Assembly: GCF_947179165.1 (NCBI RefSeq)
Contig: NC_077238.1
Coordinates: forward strand, 60,371,257-60,435,256
Origin: Solanum dulcamara
Taxonomy: Eukaryota > Streptophyta > Magnoliopsida > Solanales > Solanaceae
Direction: 5' to 3'
Length of the DNA: 64,000 bases
Shown here: positions 34,738 through 45,959 of the stretch, one piece after another
Position numbering within the stretch: the first letter of the stretch is position 1
Layout: each line of letters starts with the position of its first letter
The notes under the pieces: model-generated
What the model was told of the DNA's origin: nothing
The model's database searches: none
What the model saw: the letters and a program-made list of their open reading frames with translations, nothing else
Made by a program: the position numbers and the translations under genes

Positions 34738-35520
34738 ATGGAATGGCTCCCCCCAAAACTTAAGAAGTTGAAAGATCAGCTAAAGGACCTTTTAGATAAG
34801 GGTTTCATTAGATCGAGTATCTCTCCATGGGGTGCTCTAGTTTTCTTTGTTCACAAGAAATATGGTTCTCTCCGTATGTCTATTGATTATCATCAATTGA
34901 ACAAGGTCACAATCAAGAATAAGTATCATATTCCAAGAATTGATGACTTGTTTGATCAGTTTCAAGGTGCTGATTATTTCTCAAAGATTGATCTTCGATC
35001 AGGTTATCATCAACTTAGAGTGAGAGACTTTGAAATTCAGAAGATGGCTTTTTGAACTCAGTATGGTAACTATGAATTTTTAGTTATGTCTTTTGGACTA
35101 ATGAACGCTCTTGCAACTTTTATGGATTTGATGAACTGAGTGTTCAAGCAATATTTAGATATGTTCATCATTGTGTTTATCGATAATATTTTGATCTATT
35201 TTTGTAGTGAGGGTGAGCATGCCAATCATTTGAGGATTGTATTTCAAATTCTCAAGGATCGTTATTTGTTTGCTAATTTTAGCAAATGTGAGTTTTGACT
35301 GAGGTCGGTTGCATTTCTTGGCCATATTATTTTTGGTGATGTTATTAGAGTTAATCCCAATAAGACCTAGGCAATCAAGAATTGGTCTCAACCTCTTTCT
35401 CCATCAAATAATTGGAATTTCTTTGGTTTAGCCGGTTGCTATAGATGATTTTTGGAAGGATTTTTCTCTATTGCTTCGCCTTTGACTACTTTGACTCAAA
35501 AAAGGTGAAATTCCAATTGT
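34738..35520 (+). pseudogene. Reverse transcriptase of gypsy element A, dead active site
   Basis: Frame 34738-35055 has [21 protein letters not shown] and [18 protein letters not shown], then a TGA. The catalytic box at about 35175-35200 reads FIDNILIY: the second Asp of the DD pair is Asn, which should abolish activity. Further stops follow up to 35520. Confidence 0.87.
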
Positions 35521-35527
35521 CCGAAGC

Positions 35528-36108
35528 ATGGAAGAAGAATTTCTAAGAGTTGAAGAATTGACTTACTTTAGCCCAGTTTTGACTTTACTGGAACGATCTG
35601 GTGCTTTTGTTGTGTATTGTGATGCCTCAAGGATTGGTCATGGTTTCGTGTTGATGCAAAATGGTAAGGTGATAGCCTATGCTTCTAGAAAACTTAAGGT
35701 TCATGAGAAGAATTACCCGACTCCTGATTTGGAGTTAGCAGCAGCGGTAATTTCTTTAAAGATTTGTAGACACTCTCTTTATGGTGTTCATGTGGATGTG
35801 TTCACCGATCATAAAAGTTTCTAATATGTATTTAAGCAAAAGGATTTGAATCTTCTCCAAAAGAGGTGGCTTGAGTTGTTGAAGGATTATGACATGAGTC
35901 TTCTCTATCATCCGGGAAAGGCAATATGGTTGCCGATACTCTTAGTAGATTGTCCTTGAATATTATTTCCCATATTGAAGATGAGAAAAAGGAGTTGGTT
36001 AGTTATGTGCATAGACTATCTCATTTGGGTATTCATTTGGTTGATTTTAAGAATGGTGGTGTTATTGTGCAAAATAGCTCAGGATCATATCTTGTGTCGG
36101 ATGTGTAG
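35528..36108 (+). pseudogene. RNase H of gypsy element A
   Basis: Frame 35528-35824 holds [18 protein letters not shown] with the catalytic Asp, [20 protein letters not shown], and VFTDHKSF, then a stop. The following frame (35926-36108) starts VADTLSRLS, the end of RNase H, and leads into the spacer before integrase. Confidence 0.85.
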
Positions 36109-36633
36109 GCAAAACAAGAAAGTGATCCAAATTTGGCTGTTTTGAAGAAAGTGGTTTCAGAAAATGCTATTGAGGCTTTCTCCTAGGGGAGATGGTGTGC
36201 TTCATTATCAAGATCACATATGTCTTCAGATGTTGATGGTTTGAGGCAACATATATTATCAGAAGCTCACAGTTCTTGGTATTCTATTCACCTGAATCCA
36301 CTAAGATGTATGATAATTTGAGAGAAGTCTACTGGTGGAATTAAAAAGGTATGGTAAAATTTGTGGCTAAGTGTGCGAATCACCAACAAGTGAAAGTTCA
36401 TCATGAAAAAAGAGAGGTTTTGTTCAAGATATTAGCATTCATACTTGGAAGTAGGAGGATTTGAATATGGACTACATTATGAATTTACCATGAATGCATT
36501 GTCAGCATGATTTGATTTGGATTATTATAGACCGAATGACTAAGTTGGCGCATTTCTTCCAGTTAAGATTTCTTATTCAGCCGAGGATTATGCTTGGCTT
36601 TACATTCGAGAGTTGGTTAAGTTGCATGGTTGT
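36109..36633 (+). pseudogene. Integrase N-terminal part of element A, cut by LTR F
   Basis: Multiple frames resemble the zinc-binding and first catalytic segments; RMTKLAHFFQ-like sequence appears near 36535. The sequence ends at ...VKLHG directly against LTR F at 36634. Confidence 0.65.
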
Positions 36634-38870
36634 TGTCATGAGCTGAACTAGGGCCTAGTCGTAACACGGTGATCAAAACCCCAAAGAGCTCCAACCAAGC
36701 CTCTTATCATATCATAAATCATACATAAGGTAAAATAAATGTGAAAACATCATAAAATAGTCTAAACTATAAATCATAAATGAGAATGTAACTTGACAAC
36801 ATAGATTCAAAACTTTTTGTCCAACTAGATGCCTCTACTCATGAATACGGGCGGGGGCTAAAACATGTCCCTAGCTCACCCTCATAGTAAATAAATAAAT
36901 TTCTTTTGGAAGTAAGAAAACAACAACTCTAAACTAGTCCTTGATAGATGAGGACTCACCACAACTCCTTTGATAAGAAAGCTCAACTAGCCACATGGAT
37001 GGACACAATTCTCAATCTCAACCCCTATATTATGAGATAATATAGGAAATACTATGCGTTAGTATGTTTGAATATACTAAGTATGTGGGCAAGACATGCA
37101 ATATAAATCATACGATGCAATGATCAAGAATATACATAATAGAGAGGATAAGTAAAACCACGAGAAAATCATAATGGTCAAAGTATTTAGGGAACGTAGT
37201 TGAAGATCATAAAATAACATAATACTCATATACATATGTGGAATAGGAACCATAACCGATAATAAAACCATGCGAGCTATAACATAGAATCCCGTTGTCT
37301 CCCCATAGAATGAAGAAAATGGGAATCTACTTGTCAAGGTAGACTCTACCCCTCTAGGAGGTTCATGTACATACGCTATATGTGGATCCACTAACTAAGC
37401 CATGAAGTTAACCTACGGGGACACATAGTTTAAGAGACATGAGGATGCTACTAAGGCTTTTGGTGTGGCCACCACCTCAAGTCCACTCGGTACTAAGTAA
37501 AATCCCACGGAATACATAACATAGGTAAGTATACTTAGAATATATCATAATTTATTCATAAATTTCATAATTCATAGAATAACTCATTTCATAACATAGT
37601 TGTAATGTGAGAATTGTCCTTTCATCATTACAAATCATACTTGCATAATTCGTGTCATAAGGTCCTAGGTCACTACATAGGGCCCTAAGTCACCTTTCTT
37701 CATACTTGCATGAAGATCATAACTTGAACATACTTGTCATTTCATGATCGTAATTCATACTTGAAATTAGAGTAAAACTCAAATATAATCAATTTGATTG
37801 AAAACCATAAGGATACCTTGAAAACATTGAACTCCATGAACATAAAGCATATAATTCATCATGGGAAATAGATCAATGCATAGAATTTCATAATTTAACT
37901 TTAAATCATGTAATTTACATAAACAATACTCATAATGATCATAAATATGATTTAAAACAAAATTGAAGCAGCCCAACACAATTCATCAAAATTGAAGTTC
38001 AAAAGTAATGGGATTTCATGAGATTTTGAGATAAACCTTGGACTCCATGAGTGGAAGGAACTTATGAATCAATCCACACATACCTTGATTGAATTTAGAC
38101 CTGAATTTGATAAAGGAGACTTGATCTGGAAGAAACCCTAATCAAAGCTTGTGGACTCTTGAGAAACCTTGGGAGAGAAGTCTAAAATTTTGTTTGGGAA
38201 TTAATGGGGAAATAGAAGAGTTTTAGGAGTATTTAATATACCAATTTCTAATGATCTAGTCCTTAAAAAAGTCCACATACATTATTAGAATGTAGGGAAT
38301 AAACCAAGCTACCCCTCATTTAATTTTGGATCGGGCACCTCTACGACTTATTCCTATAGTCCATAGAAGCATTGATGAGTCATCATTATGAATCATCCTA
38401 CAGGTCCTGAAAAAGGTTTGAAAAACAAGTCTCAGAACTTTTCTTACGAGTTGTGTTTACGGCTCGTTGTCCTCTTTACGGGTCATCGAAATGGCTCGTC
38501 TTGTAGGTCTAGAAAACTGCAAGTTTGATAGTCTCTAAAGTTTTATCACGACTTATTTTTACAAGTCGTGAACTTCTTTATGACTCATCCTGCTAAGTCG
38601 TAGATGAATTCCTAAGGGTGACACCTGAAAGTCATCCTACCTTGCCTTAACGACTCATTTCTTTGAGTCATCATTTCCTCTACGAGGCATCCAAGAACTC
38701 GTCAACCCTTCTTTTTCCTTAGCCAAATTTCCAATTCTGAACTCATGTTTATGACCCTGTTCTATGACCCATACAAGTTCCTACAAGTCGTAGATCAACT
38801 CGTAGACTTGGGGTTAGTGGGATTTTCTCAATTTTTTTTTGTTCATCTTTTCATCTCATGGGGTCTTACA
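36634..38870 (-). repeat. LTR F, reverse-oriented gypsy LTR
   Basis: On the minus strand it starts TGTAAGACCCC (38870) and ends CATGACA (36634). Its right part in minus orientation matches the solo LTR at 54215-55013 (the run through GGCTTGGTTGGAGC). The flanks GTTGT and ACTAG differ, so there is no TSD. It joins head-to-head to the LTR fragment of element B. Confidence 0.75.
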
Positions 38871-39665
38871 ACTAGTTGGAAAGTAAAAAAAATGGAGCTT
38901 AAAGGAAAAATATCAGAAAATTTATACCTTTTGAACTTTCACAAGGCCCTTCATGGGCTGTACAACACACTATGGCCTGTGGAAAGGGTTTGTGAAAGCC
39001 ATCTGGGACATGGCAATATTATCTTGAGTTATACAAACCCTTCAATGGATTATGAGAGAAATCACATCCCATAAAGGTGTCGCGTGTATATGGCTAAGCA
39101 AAGGGTAAATTAGATTGAAGTTCATGAATGGGTTTATGACCCATGAACCTTTCCATGGACTGTGGAGTGGTTCGTGGAAGCCTAGCCTTCAGAACCTTGC
39201 TAGTATCTATCTTCATGGGGCTTTCCACGGCCTATAGAGACCTTCATAATCCATGAAGGAGCCCGTGGAAACAATCTCTTCCAAGCCCAGCTCATGAACC
39301 TTACCACGACCCATGATGAGCTTCACAGGCCATGGAGACCCTCCGTTCAGTGACCTATTTAGGGAATATTTTAAGGGTGTTTTGGTCTATTTTTCTATTA
39401 TTACATTTAATGTATTTGGATGGTATTTGTATACAAATTCTATTCTATTAACAACCTCAAACCCTCCAAACTATTCACTTCGTAACACAAAAATCACAAA
39501 ATCCTCTCTAAAGCTCTCTCTCAGAGGTATTCTTCTTACTCAAGCAAAACTCAAGGGTTTCAAGTTCAAGTCTCCAATTCAAGTACATTTAGGGCTCTAA
39601 TTGACTAACATATGTGTAAATTCATCCATGGATCCTTCCGTCCATGGAGTCCCAATGTTGTTAGA
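38871..39665 (+). repeat. 5' LTR fragment of gypsy element B
   Basis: Clearly homologous to 41150-41930 over its whole length (ATGGAGCTTAAAGG, ACAAGGCCC(C/T)TCATGGGC and so on). It breaks off after GGAGTCCCAA, where integrase sequence follows directly. Confidence 0.82.
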
Positions 39666-40905
39666 TTAAGGGAAATTATATTATCCAAAGCTCATAGTTC
39701 ATGGTATTCTATTCATCCGAATTCCACAAAGACCTATAGAGATTTGAGGGAAGTACATTGGTCGAATAGCATGAAGAAGGATATTACGGAGTTTGTGGCC
39801 AAATGTCCAAATTATCAATAAGTTAAGGTTGATCATAAAAAAATGGGAATTTTAACTAAATATATTGAGTTCCTACTTGGAAGAGGAAAGACTTGAATAT
39901 GGACTTCATTAAATGTTTTCCTCGTACCTGTAGGCAACACGACTTGATTTTAGTGGTTATTGATCGAATGACTAAGTCAGCTCATTTTTTTCTTGTTAAG
40001 ACTTCCTATTCAGCTGAGGATTATGTTAGGCTTTATATTCATGATTTGGTTAAGATTCATGGTATTCCATTATGTATCATTTCAGACCGAGGTACTCAAT
40101 CCACATTTTAGTTTTGGAGGTCTTTATAAAAGAGTCCTAACATAACTTTTCACCCTCAGGCTGATTGTCAAGCTGAGTCTACCATTCAGACCTTAGAAGA
40201 CATGGAGAGAGCTTTTATGATTGACTTTAAAGGTAGTTGAGATGATCATTTTCCATTTATTGAGTTTTTCCTTAATAATAATTACCATTCTAGCATTCAA
40301 ATGAATTCATTTGAGGCCTTATATGGTAGGAGGTATAGGTCTCCTGTTAGTTGATTTGAAGTTGGTGAAGTTGCCTTGATAGGACCTGAGTTGGTACATG
40401 AGGCTATGGAGAAAGTTAGACAGATTAGAGAAATATTAAAGACTGCCTAGAGTTGACAGAAGTCTTATTCTGATGTGAGGAGAAGAAAACTTGAATTTGA
40501 GGAAAATAATTTGGTTTACTTGAAAATCTCACGAATGAAGGGTGTGATGTATTTTGTCAAGAAAGGGAAGCTTAGTCCTTGCCATAGGCTCAAGGTGGCA
40601 TATGAGTTAGATTTGCCTTTTGAGTTGGCATCGGTGCATCCAGTGTTCCATGTGTCCTTATTGAGGAAGTTTGTTGGTGATCCTGGCTCCATTGTGACTT
40701 TGTAAAACATTGGCATGATAAAGAGTCTATCCTATGAGGAGGTTCCGGTTAAGATTCTAGACCAGCAAGTGAGAAGGATGAGGAACAAGAAAATAGCTTT
40801 TGTTAAGGTGTTATGAAGGAACCAAAAGGTTGAAAGTTCTACATGGGAGGCTGAAGTAGATATGATGTCGCGCTATCCTTATCTCTTTCCTTCTATTCCT
40901 AGTTG
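39666..40905 (+). pseudogene. Integrase and chromodomain of gypsy element B
   Basis: The zinc-binding region (SKAHSSWYSIHPNSTKTYRD ... AKCPNYQ) has the last Cys replaced by Tyr. The core has VVIDRMTKSAHF and IISDRGTQST, then a stop at 40109, with the Glu region near 40170. The C-terminal part (40475-40705, HPVFHVSLLRKF) is followed by a chromodomain-like end (SSTWEAEVDMMSRYPYLFP). Chromodomains target chromoviruses to chromatin. Several stops make it inactive. Confidence 0.85.
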
Positions 40906-41149
40906 AGGTACTAAGTTCCTTGATAATCTAATCCATTGAATCTATGCATTTTAGTTATTCTCATGTTTTCATATGAAGCATGTTCACGAAATGAGTTTTA
41001 AAGTCATATTTTAGCTTGGGATTGAATATTCCATATATTTTTACATTTTCGATATATTTTGCATTCATATTGGGATGATATGTCTCTTTTCGAATTCATT
41101 CATGTTAGTTTGAGTCCAATTCGTGGACGAATATGCTCTAGAAGGAGAT
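40906..41149 (+). other. 3' untranslated region and polypurine tract of element B
   Basis: Non-coding. GAAGGAGAT at 41141-41149 just before the LTR is the polypurine tract. Confidence 0.65.
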
Positions 41150-42446
41150 ATTATAAGACCCTAGAAGTTGAAAAGTCATAAAATGGAGCTTAAAGGATAA
41201 ATCTCAGAAATTTTGGACTGATGAACTTTCACAAGGCCCCTCATGGGCCGTACAACACACCACGACCCTTGGAAAGGGGTCGTGGAAGCCACCTAGGACA
41301 AGGAAATATTGTACTTGGGTTACACGGACCCTTGAATGGATTATGAAAGGAACCACAGCCGATGAAGGTTTCCCGTGGATATGACCAGACAAAGGGTAAA
41401 TTGGATTAAGTTCATGAATGGATCTACGACCCGTGAACCTTTCCATGGACCGTGGAAACCTTTCCTTCAGAACCTTGCTAGGATCTATCTTGAAGAGACA
41501 CTCCACTAACATGGAGACCTTCACGAACCATGAAGGAGTCTGAGGAAACAAACTCTTCTAAGCCTATCTCACTCTCCATTTCACGACCCGTGATAAGCTT
41601 CATGGGCCATGGTGGAAAAGTTTTAAAGGTATTTTTTTCTTTTCTCTATTATTTTACTAATGTATTTTGATGGTTTTTGGGTACAAATTCTATTCTATTA
41701 ACTACCCTAAACCCTCCAAATTCCCTCATTCACTCCCTAACACCCAAATCACAAAATCTTCTTTCTAAATCTCTCTCTCAAAGGTCTTCTTCTTGCTCAA
41801 GAAAAATTCAAGGATTTCAAGTTCAAGTCTCTAATTCAAGTGCATTTAAGGTTCTAATTGTCTAATGTATGTGGGAATTCATCCATGGATCCTTCAATCC
41901 ATGATGTCCCAAGGTTTTCTCTCAAATTCTTCATCTATGGATATTTTCTAGCCCTAATTGTCATCAAATTATATTAAGTCAATTCAATTATGGTTTATTT
42001 CATTATTATTAATTTAATTATACATGAATTAATTCACATTGCATGATTTTAAGTTTATTTTTATGGACCCATGCTATATGCTATTTTCAAGTATGTTTTA
42101 AGGATTTATGATCATGGTTTATAAAGGATTTCTATGAATTATTTATGAATGATTATCAAGGCTTATGAATGACTCATGAAAGTAATGAATGATAATAAAC
42201 TATGATATCAATAATGTTTCAACCAAAGCATAAAGGTTGTGATGAGTTTTTCTCACATACTCATATTAAAGATGGTGAATGATTCTCACCAATTCATGGA
42301 TTCTTATGAATCAATCATGTTAATAAGCTATTCGTATCATTATTTCATAATGAGGATTGATATCTATTAGTGTATTTTCTAATGATGTTAATGACTATAT
42401 TTTCATGAATTCCATTAGAATAATGAGTAAGCATCAAGAGGACTTT
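41150..42446 (+). repeat. 3' LTR of gypsy element B, cut by element C
   Basis: Starts TTATAAGACCC (first bases mutated from TGTAAGACCC). It ends at AGAGGACTTT, where the LTR of element C begins. In the LTR of element A the same sequence continues past this point (31893 onward), showing where C landed. The missing downstream part was not found. Confidence 0.8.
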
Positions 42447-45240
42447 TGTTATACCCTGTACTTTTGCACGTTGGAAGGTTCCTAAGTTACGTAAGCTTCT
42501 TAAGATCTTAAGTTTTTTGAAAGTCTCTTAAGCTTCTTAGAAGTCACCATGTGAGACGGATAATCCATGATGTCATCAAATAACTCTAAGGAAGGGAGAA
42601 TGAGATACCCTATAACAGAGAAGATTGGAAATGGGATTGTAAGAATTTGGAAGAAGTTGGAGACCAAATAATGTCGTAGGACTCGACTTACTTACGTAAG
42701 ATACCAACTTGGAAATCTTACATACTTAAGCTACTTGAGTACATACTAAGCTTACGTAGCAAGAATTACATAGGTTCGTAAAGTAAGAAAAAATTACGAA
42801 TCCACAAGGGGGAAAAGAAGGTGACACGTGGAAGCATGGGAGAGTGACATATGTCAGAATGGGATAGTGACACATGGAAGCAGCTGTAGCAAGTGGGTGG
42901 GACCCCACATGCCACATGGCAGCTCATGGTTGGAGGAGGTGGTGCGTTGGCCCAATGAGGGCTTGATATGTGTCACCACTTAGGGGTTGACACATGTCAC
43001 CTCCTAAGGTGGACTATATATATATATATGTTTTATGACTCATTCTTATCAAAAAGTCATTCTTATCTCCAAAGTTCAATAAAATTCTAGAGAAAAATAG
43101 AAGAGGAGAAACCCTAGAGCTAGAGAGAAAATAGTGGCAGCCAAGAGAGGAAAAGAGGTAAGTTTTCTGATTTTTTTCCATGAATTAATTATCTAGGTTA
43201 TACCATGATGGTATTAAGGTGTTATTAATATAAATTTATTATTTTGAGAAGCACCAAAAGGTTAACAAACAGCCACGAAGTTTTACCCATACTAAAAGAA
43301 CTTTCGAGGCGAGTTTGGCGAGTTTCAGGCAAGGTAAGGTTTTTCATTTAAAATTGGAGCTTATGATAATAAATATCTTAAATAAGGTTGGAAGTGTAAA
43401 AATTACATAAGGATGCTTGACGTTAGAAACAAACTAAATTGAAGTCGTTATAGTTAAATCAGAGTCGAGTAGTGTGTTGTGATTGTGGTGCTGCGGCTGA
43501 AGCTGGGTTGATTGTCTTTTGCAGGGATGTAAAGTATTCTAAAAGGGGTGTGGATACTGTTGGTTTTAGCAACATGACCCTCCATTTCGTATTGTTAAAG
43601 GTTTTATGAAATAAAGGATAAAAACTCTATTTTGGTATCGTAGTTTTGAGCTAGTTGCTTGGAGTTGTATTGAGTAATGTTGAGGTGATTTGATTGTATA
43701 CATAGCTGCTGTTTGTTGTTGATAATATGTCTGCTAAGATTAGAAGTTGTATAGGACAAGTTATAGGGGAGATGCTTCCTGATATTTTGTAACTTCGAAA
43801 CTAGTAATAAACTAGTCGAGGGAAAGGGATAAGTGAATGATTTCTATGAATACTTGGGTGTAGAGTTGGAAATTGGAAAATGAAAGGTTATTAATCTTAG
43901 TATTACTTTCATGTTAAATGGGTTAAGAAGATATCGAGGCAAACTAGGTTACAATTAATCCCTAAAGAGGTATGTGAAGCTACCTTCTTTCTCTTAGCAT
44001 GTCTTTGACATAAGTATGTAAAGCTCCCTTCTTTATTTTGGCATGTCTTAGAATTAAGTAAGGATTAATATGATCTTTGGGGGTAATTCCATTCATAAGT
44101 CTCGAGGGTGATTCATAATTCCTGTTCTTAGAGATTCTCTGATAGTTAATGTCCTTGGCTTTTATAAGTTACTTTGTATCGTCTTGATTCATGCCTACGA
44201 TTTCTAAGGCTCTTTTGATATGATCAATGGTGATATTTGAGGGGTGATTGATGTGACTATCATTTTGAATTTCAAAAGACAATTTGTCTTTATTACTTCA
44301 TTGAGTCTTTGCCAATATTTTAAATTGCATTTAGTTTCTCACTACTCCACTCGTGGATACCTTAATACTTCTTCCACTGAGCGCGGTCTAGGATATGTTA
44401 TCAAGCGTACTTCTCTACATTGTTTGCCATGCCCAGACGTGAGGGGGCAGGTATGACATGTACATGGGTTGTGGTGTATGTTGTGCCATGTACACATATG
44501 CTGATGTCTGATGATATGATATGATATGGCTATGTAATATGATATGATCTGTTACGGAGATATTCCCTACTCTAGAGTATGTTGTGCTATGGCGCCAGTG
44601 ATGGGAGGGCGACCATGTTTTGTTCACCAAATCCCCTAATGGGGCCGAATATGACATATGTTTTTTTGCATTCATTATCTGTGTTTGTGATAAGCATTTT
44701 GACATTCTGGATATTTTGCTTATTTTCTACATATTCTGTTCTAGTTATGACTTTATTTATTATAATCCATGCTTTACATACTCTGTACATTTTCCGTACT
44801 GACCTCCTGTCTTCGGGGGCTGCGTTACATGCCTGCAGGTACAGACGCTCGATTTGCCGATCTATTTGCCTAGGTCATTCACTCTGCTGTTTGACAGTGC
44901 TCCTTTATCTGGAGACCCTATATTAGTACTAATTTTTCTGTTGCATATTTGTACGCGTTGGTCAGGGGTATGAAGGGGCCCTATTCCGTCATATGATTAG
45001 GCTATCATTCTGTAGAGGTTTGTACACTTGTATTATGGGTTCTATATATGTGTTTTGGGATTTGGTGTTTTGTGACGGCCTTAACGGCCTTTCTGCACTA
45101 CATCTACTTTCGTGTGCTATCTAGGGATCTTATTTTGTCTCTACATTTATTCATTCTTCTACTATGCTAATTGGGGCTAAGGGGACGTATGGGTGTCCAA
45201 CTCAGGCATGAGTCGCGACCTACGGGATTGAGTTGTGACA
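42447..45240 (+). repeat. 5' LTR of gypsy element C
   Basis: 2794 bp from TGTTATACCCTG to GAGTTGTGACA, followed by a perfect primer site. TATATATATATATATG near 43015-43030 may be its TATA region. The left flank is ACTTT. It is inserted in the 3' LTR of element B. Confidence 0.87.
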
Positions 45241-45244
45241 AAAG

Positions 45245-45256
45245 TGGTATCAGAGC
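45245..45256 (+). other. Primer binding site of element C
   Basis: TGGTATCAGAGC, an exact 12-nt match to the initiator tRNA-Met 3' complement, 4 nt after the LTR end. Confidence 0.93.
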
Positions 45257-45437
45257 AGTTTGGTCCTTGAAATGTCTATAGACCGTGTCTAGTAGAGTCT
45301 TGTTTATCGGTGTGTGGTGCACCACATCTATAAACAAGAGGCTATAAGACATTTAGGATGTTACCTTTCTTTCTTGTCTTAGATCGTGCGATAGAGATGT
45401 TTATCAGGATGATTTCTCCCTAACAAAATGAATTGTT

Positions 45438-45825
45438 ATGTTTCCAGTGATGCCTTTGAAGGAAGCAACGGCTGCCCAAAAGGGAAAATCAGCAGCGTCT
45501 GGTGAGGCTAGTCAGGCCCACAGAGTTACCAGGGCCCGACCTCAACCTGAGTTGGAGACTGTGCCCCCGGCGGCCAATTCTGCGACACCGCCAGTATCAG
45601 AGAGGATTAGGAAAACCTCAGTTGCAGATCAGAGGGAGACTTCACTGCCAATTTTTTGAGACCCAGCACCCGAGCTTCTAGCTCCACACCTAGGAGCTGA
45701 GGATAGGTCTATACAGGATGCGGTCTAGCTGTTGACCAGATTGGTGGCAGTCCAGGAGCATAGACGTGGTTCAGGCGGAGATCAGGTACATACGTCAGAT
45801 AGTTCAAGAGCTCGTGAGTTTATAA
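45438..45825 (+). pseudogene. Start of gag of element C, truncated
   Basis: The 73-aa frame (MPLKEATAAQKGKSAASGEA...) is the low-complexity start of a gypsy gag. A TGA at 45658 interrupts it; the same reading continues to SSRAREFIT at about 45820, the start of the conserved gag domain, where homology ends. The rest of the element is missing. Confidence 0.65.
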
Positions 45826-45864
45826 CCTATAATCTAAGATTTTATGTGTATGCCCCTATTTTAT

Positions 45865-45940
45865 TATTGAGAGTCAAGTACCTTTTCCTGAGGATTTGAT
45901 TTTGAGAGTCAAGTACCTTTTCCTGCACCTCCCCTACCTC
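45865..45940. repeat. Direct repeat of 24 bp at the C/LINE junction
   Basis: TTGAGAGTCAAGTACCTTTT plus CCTG occurs at about 45868 and 45902, in the short segment between truncated gag and the LINE remnant. Confidence 0.75.
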
Positions 45941-45959
45941 TGATATACATTTATTTCTT

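Noticed and set aside
36634..38870. LTR F as a simple solo-LTR insertion into element A
   Set aside because: No TSD (GTTGT against ACTAG), and integrase A does not resume on the other side.
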